Shown here piece after piece: positions 63,952 to 64,000 of a stretch of 64,000 nt of DNA (the first letter of the stretch is position 1; the number at the start of each line of letters is the position of its first letter). A model generated the notes under the pieces. The model ran no database searches and had not been told where the DNA came from. It was given only the letters and a program-made list of their open reading frames with translations. The position numbers and the translations under genes were made by a program. This DNA is from Ruegeria sp. R13_0 (lineage in GTDB: Bacteria; Pseudomonadota; Alphaproteobacteria; Rhodobacterales; Rhodobacteraceae). The stretch covers positions 1 to 64,000 of the forward strand of contig NZ_JAGHRB010000016.1 of the NCBI RefSeq assembly GCF_017743995.1, in the 5' to 3' direction.

Positions 63952-64000
63952 ATGCACGAAAGAAAGAGAATACACACAGTAACTTGGGATCCAAGCGCAG
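63952..64000 (+). CDS. Possible start of a gene running off the right edge (partial)
   Basis: ATG 63952 is preceded by GGAAAG about five bases upstream, and the frame stays open for 16 codons to the edge (HERKRIHTVTWDPSA). Too short to identify. It would be divergent from the ribosomal segment. Confidence 0.3.
   Translation, partial: MHERKRIHTVTWDPSA

Larger units (their letters stand above)
63678..64000. other. Leader and upstream region of the ribosomal segment
   Basis: This 323-base region holds a promoter candidate (63797-63825), a CCCCCG/CGGGGG hairpin (near 63763-63781) and a longer CACCAG/CTGGTG pairing (near 63697 and 63736) in the would-be 5' leader of rpmC. No L16 gene is seen. 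At the far right a plus-strand gene may begin. Confidence 0.5.

Overview
This 64 kb window looks like chromosomal DNA of a marine Rhodobacteraceae (Roseobacter group, Ruegeria/Phaeobacter-like). The reasons are family-level: high GC content, a non-pyrrolysine MttB-type methyltransferase, a carboxyspermidine polyamine operon, a TRAP transporter with lactate dehydrogenases, a sulfopropanediol dehydrogenase (HpsN) with a sulfopyruvate decarboxylase, and the protein style throughout. No phage, insertion sequence or CRISPR array was seen. Nearly all DNA is coding; function calls rest on motifs and context read by eye, without database searches.

Layout. (1) 0.2-7.6 kb: an MttB-like methyltransferase, then a minus-strand operon (GntR regulator, DapA-like aldolase, PuuC-like aldehyde dehydrogenase, amine oxidoreductase) divergent from a GlxA/AraC-type regulator. 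The shared intergenic region holds a perfect TTGTATACAA operator. (2) 8-14.5 kb: an iron module with a ZrgA-like protein, imelysin, Bfd, bacterioferritin, a di-haem oxidoreductase, a second imelysin and a DUF1513 protein. A 17-bp near-palindrome occurs three times here and once more upstream of hemP near 47.8 kb, suggesting one iron regulon. (3) 14.6-19.8 kb: a complete arginine-to-spermidine route (speA, carboxyspermidine dehydrogenase, carboxyspermidine decarboxylase, agmatinase). (4) 19.8-25 kb: an HD-domain protein with a divergent LysR, an LptF-type permease, an FkbM methyltransferase, a poorly coding stretch, tRNA-Trp and a DUF374 acyltransferase. (5) 25-33 kb: a molybdenum hydroxylase operon with its own MoaD/ThiS-like protein, preceded by a 1070-residue self-sufficient reductive dehalogenase with a divergent LysR. 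(6) 33-43.8 kb: an acyltransferase translationally coupled to a fused 2-oxoacid dehydrogenase E1, a LysR, an acyl-CoA dehydrogenase, a TetR, copper export (copA-cueR) and a beta-hydroxyacid dehydrogenase. (7) 43.9-48.6 kb: a three-domain kinase/M23/aminotransferase fusion, hemP and gph. (8) 48.8-59 kb: TRAP uptake plus L- and D-lactate-type dehydrogenases, then comDE, usp and hpsN. (9) 59.3-63.7 kb: part of the ribosomal spc operon (rpmC to rpmD), closed off at both ends.

The most interesting points are the four-site iron box; the DHPS/sulfolactate set placed directly beyond the end of the spc ribosomal operon; the fused reductive dehalogenase beside a Mo-hydroxylase operon; the E1-acyltransferase pair without E2 or E3; and the trifunctional fusion with a Cys/His tail. 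Dispersed hairpin repeats were found between operons and, in one case, inside the ribosomal operon.
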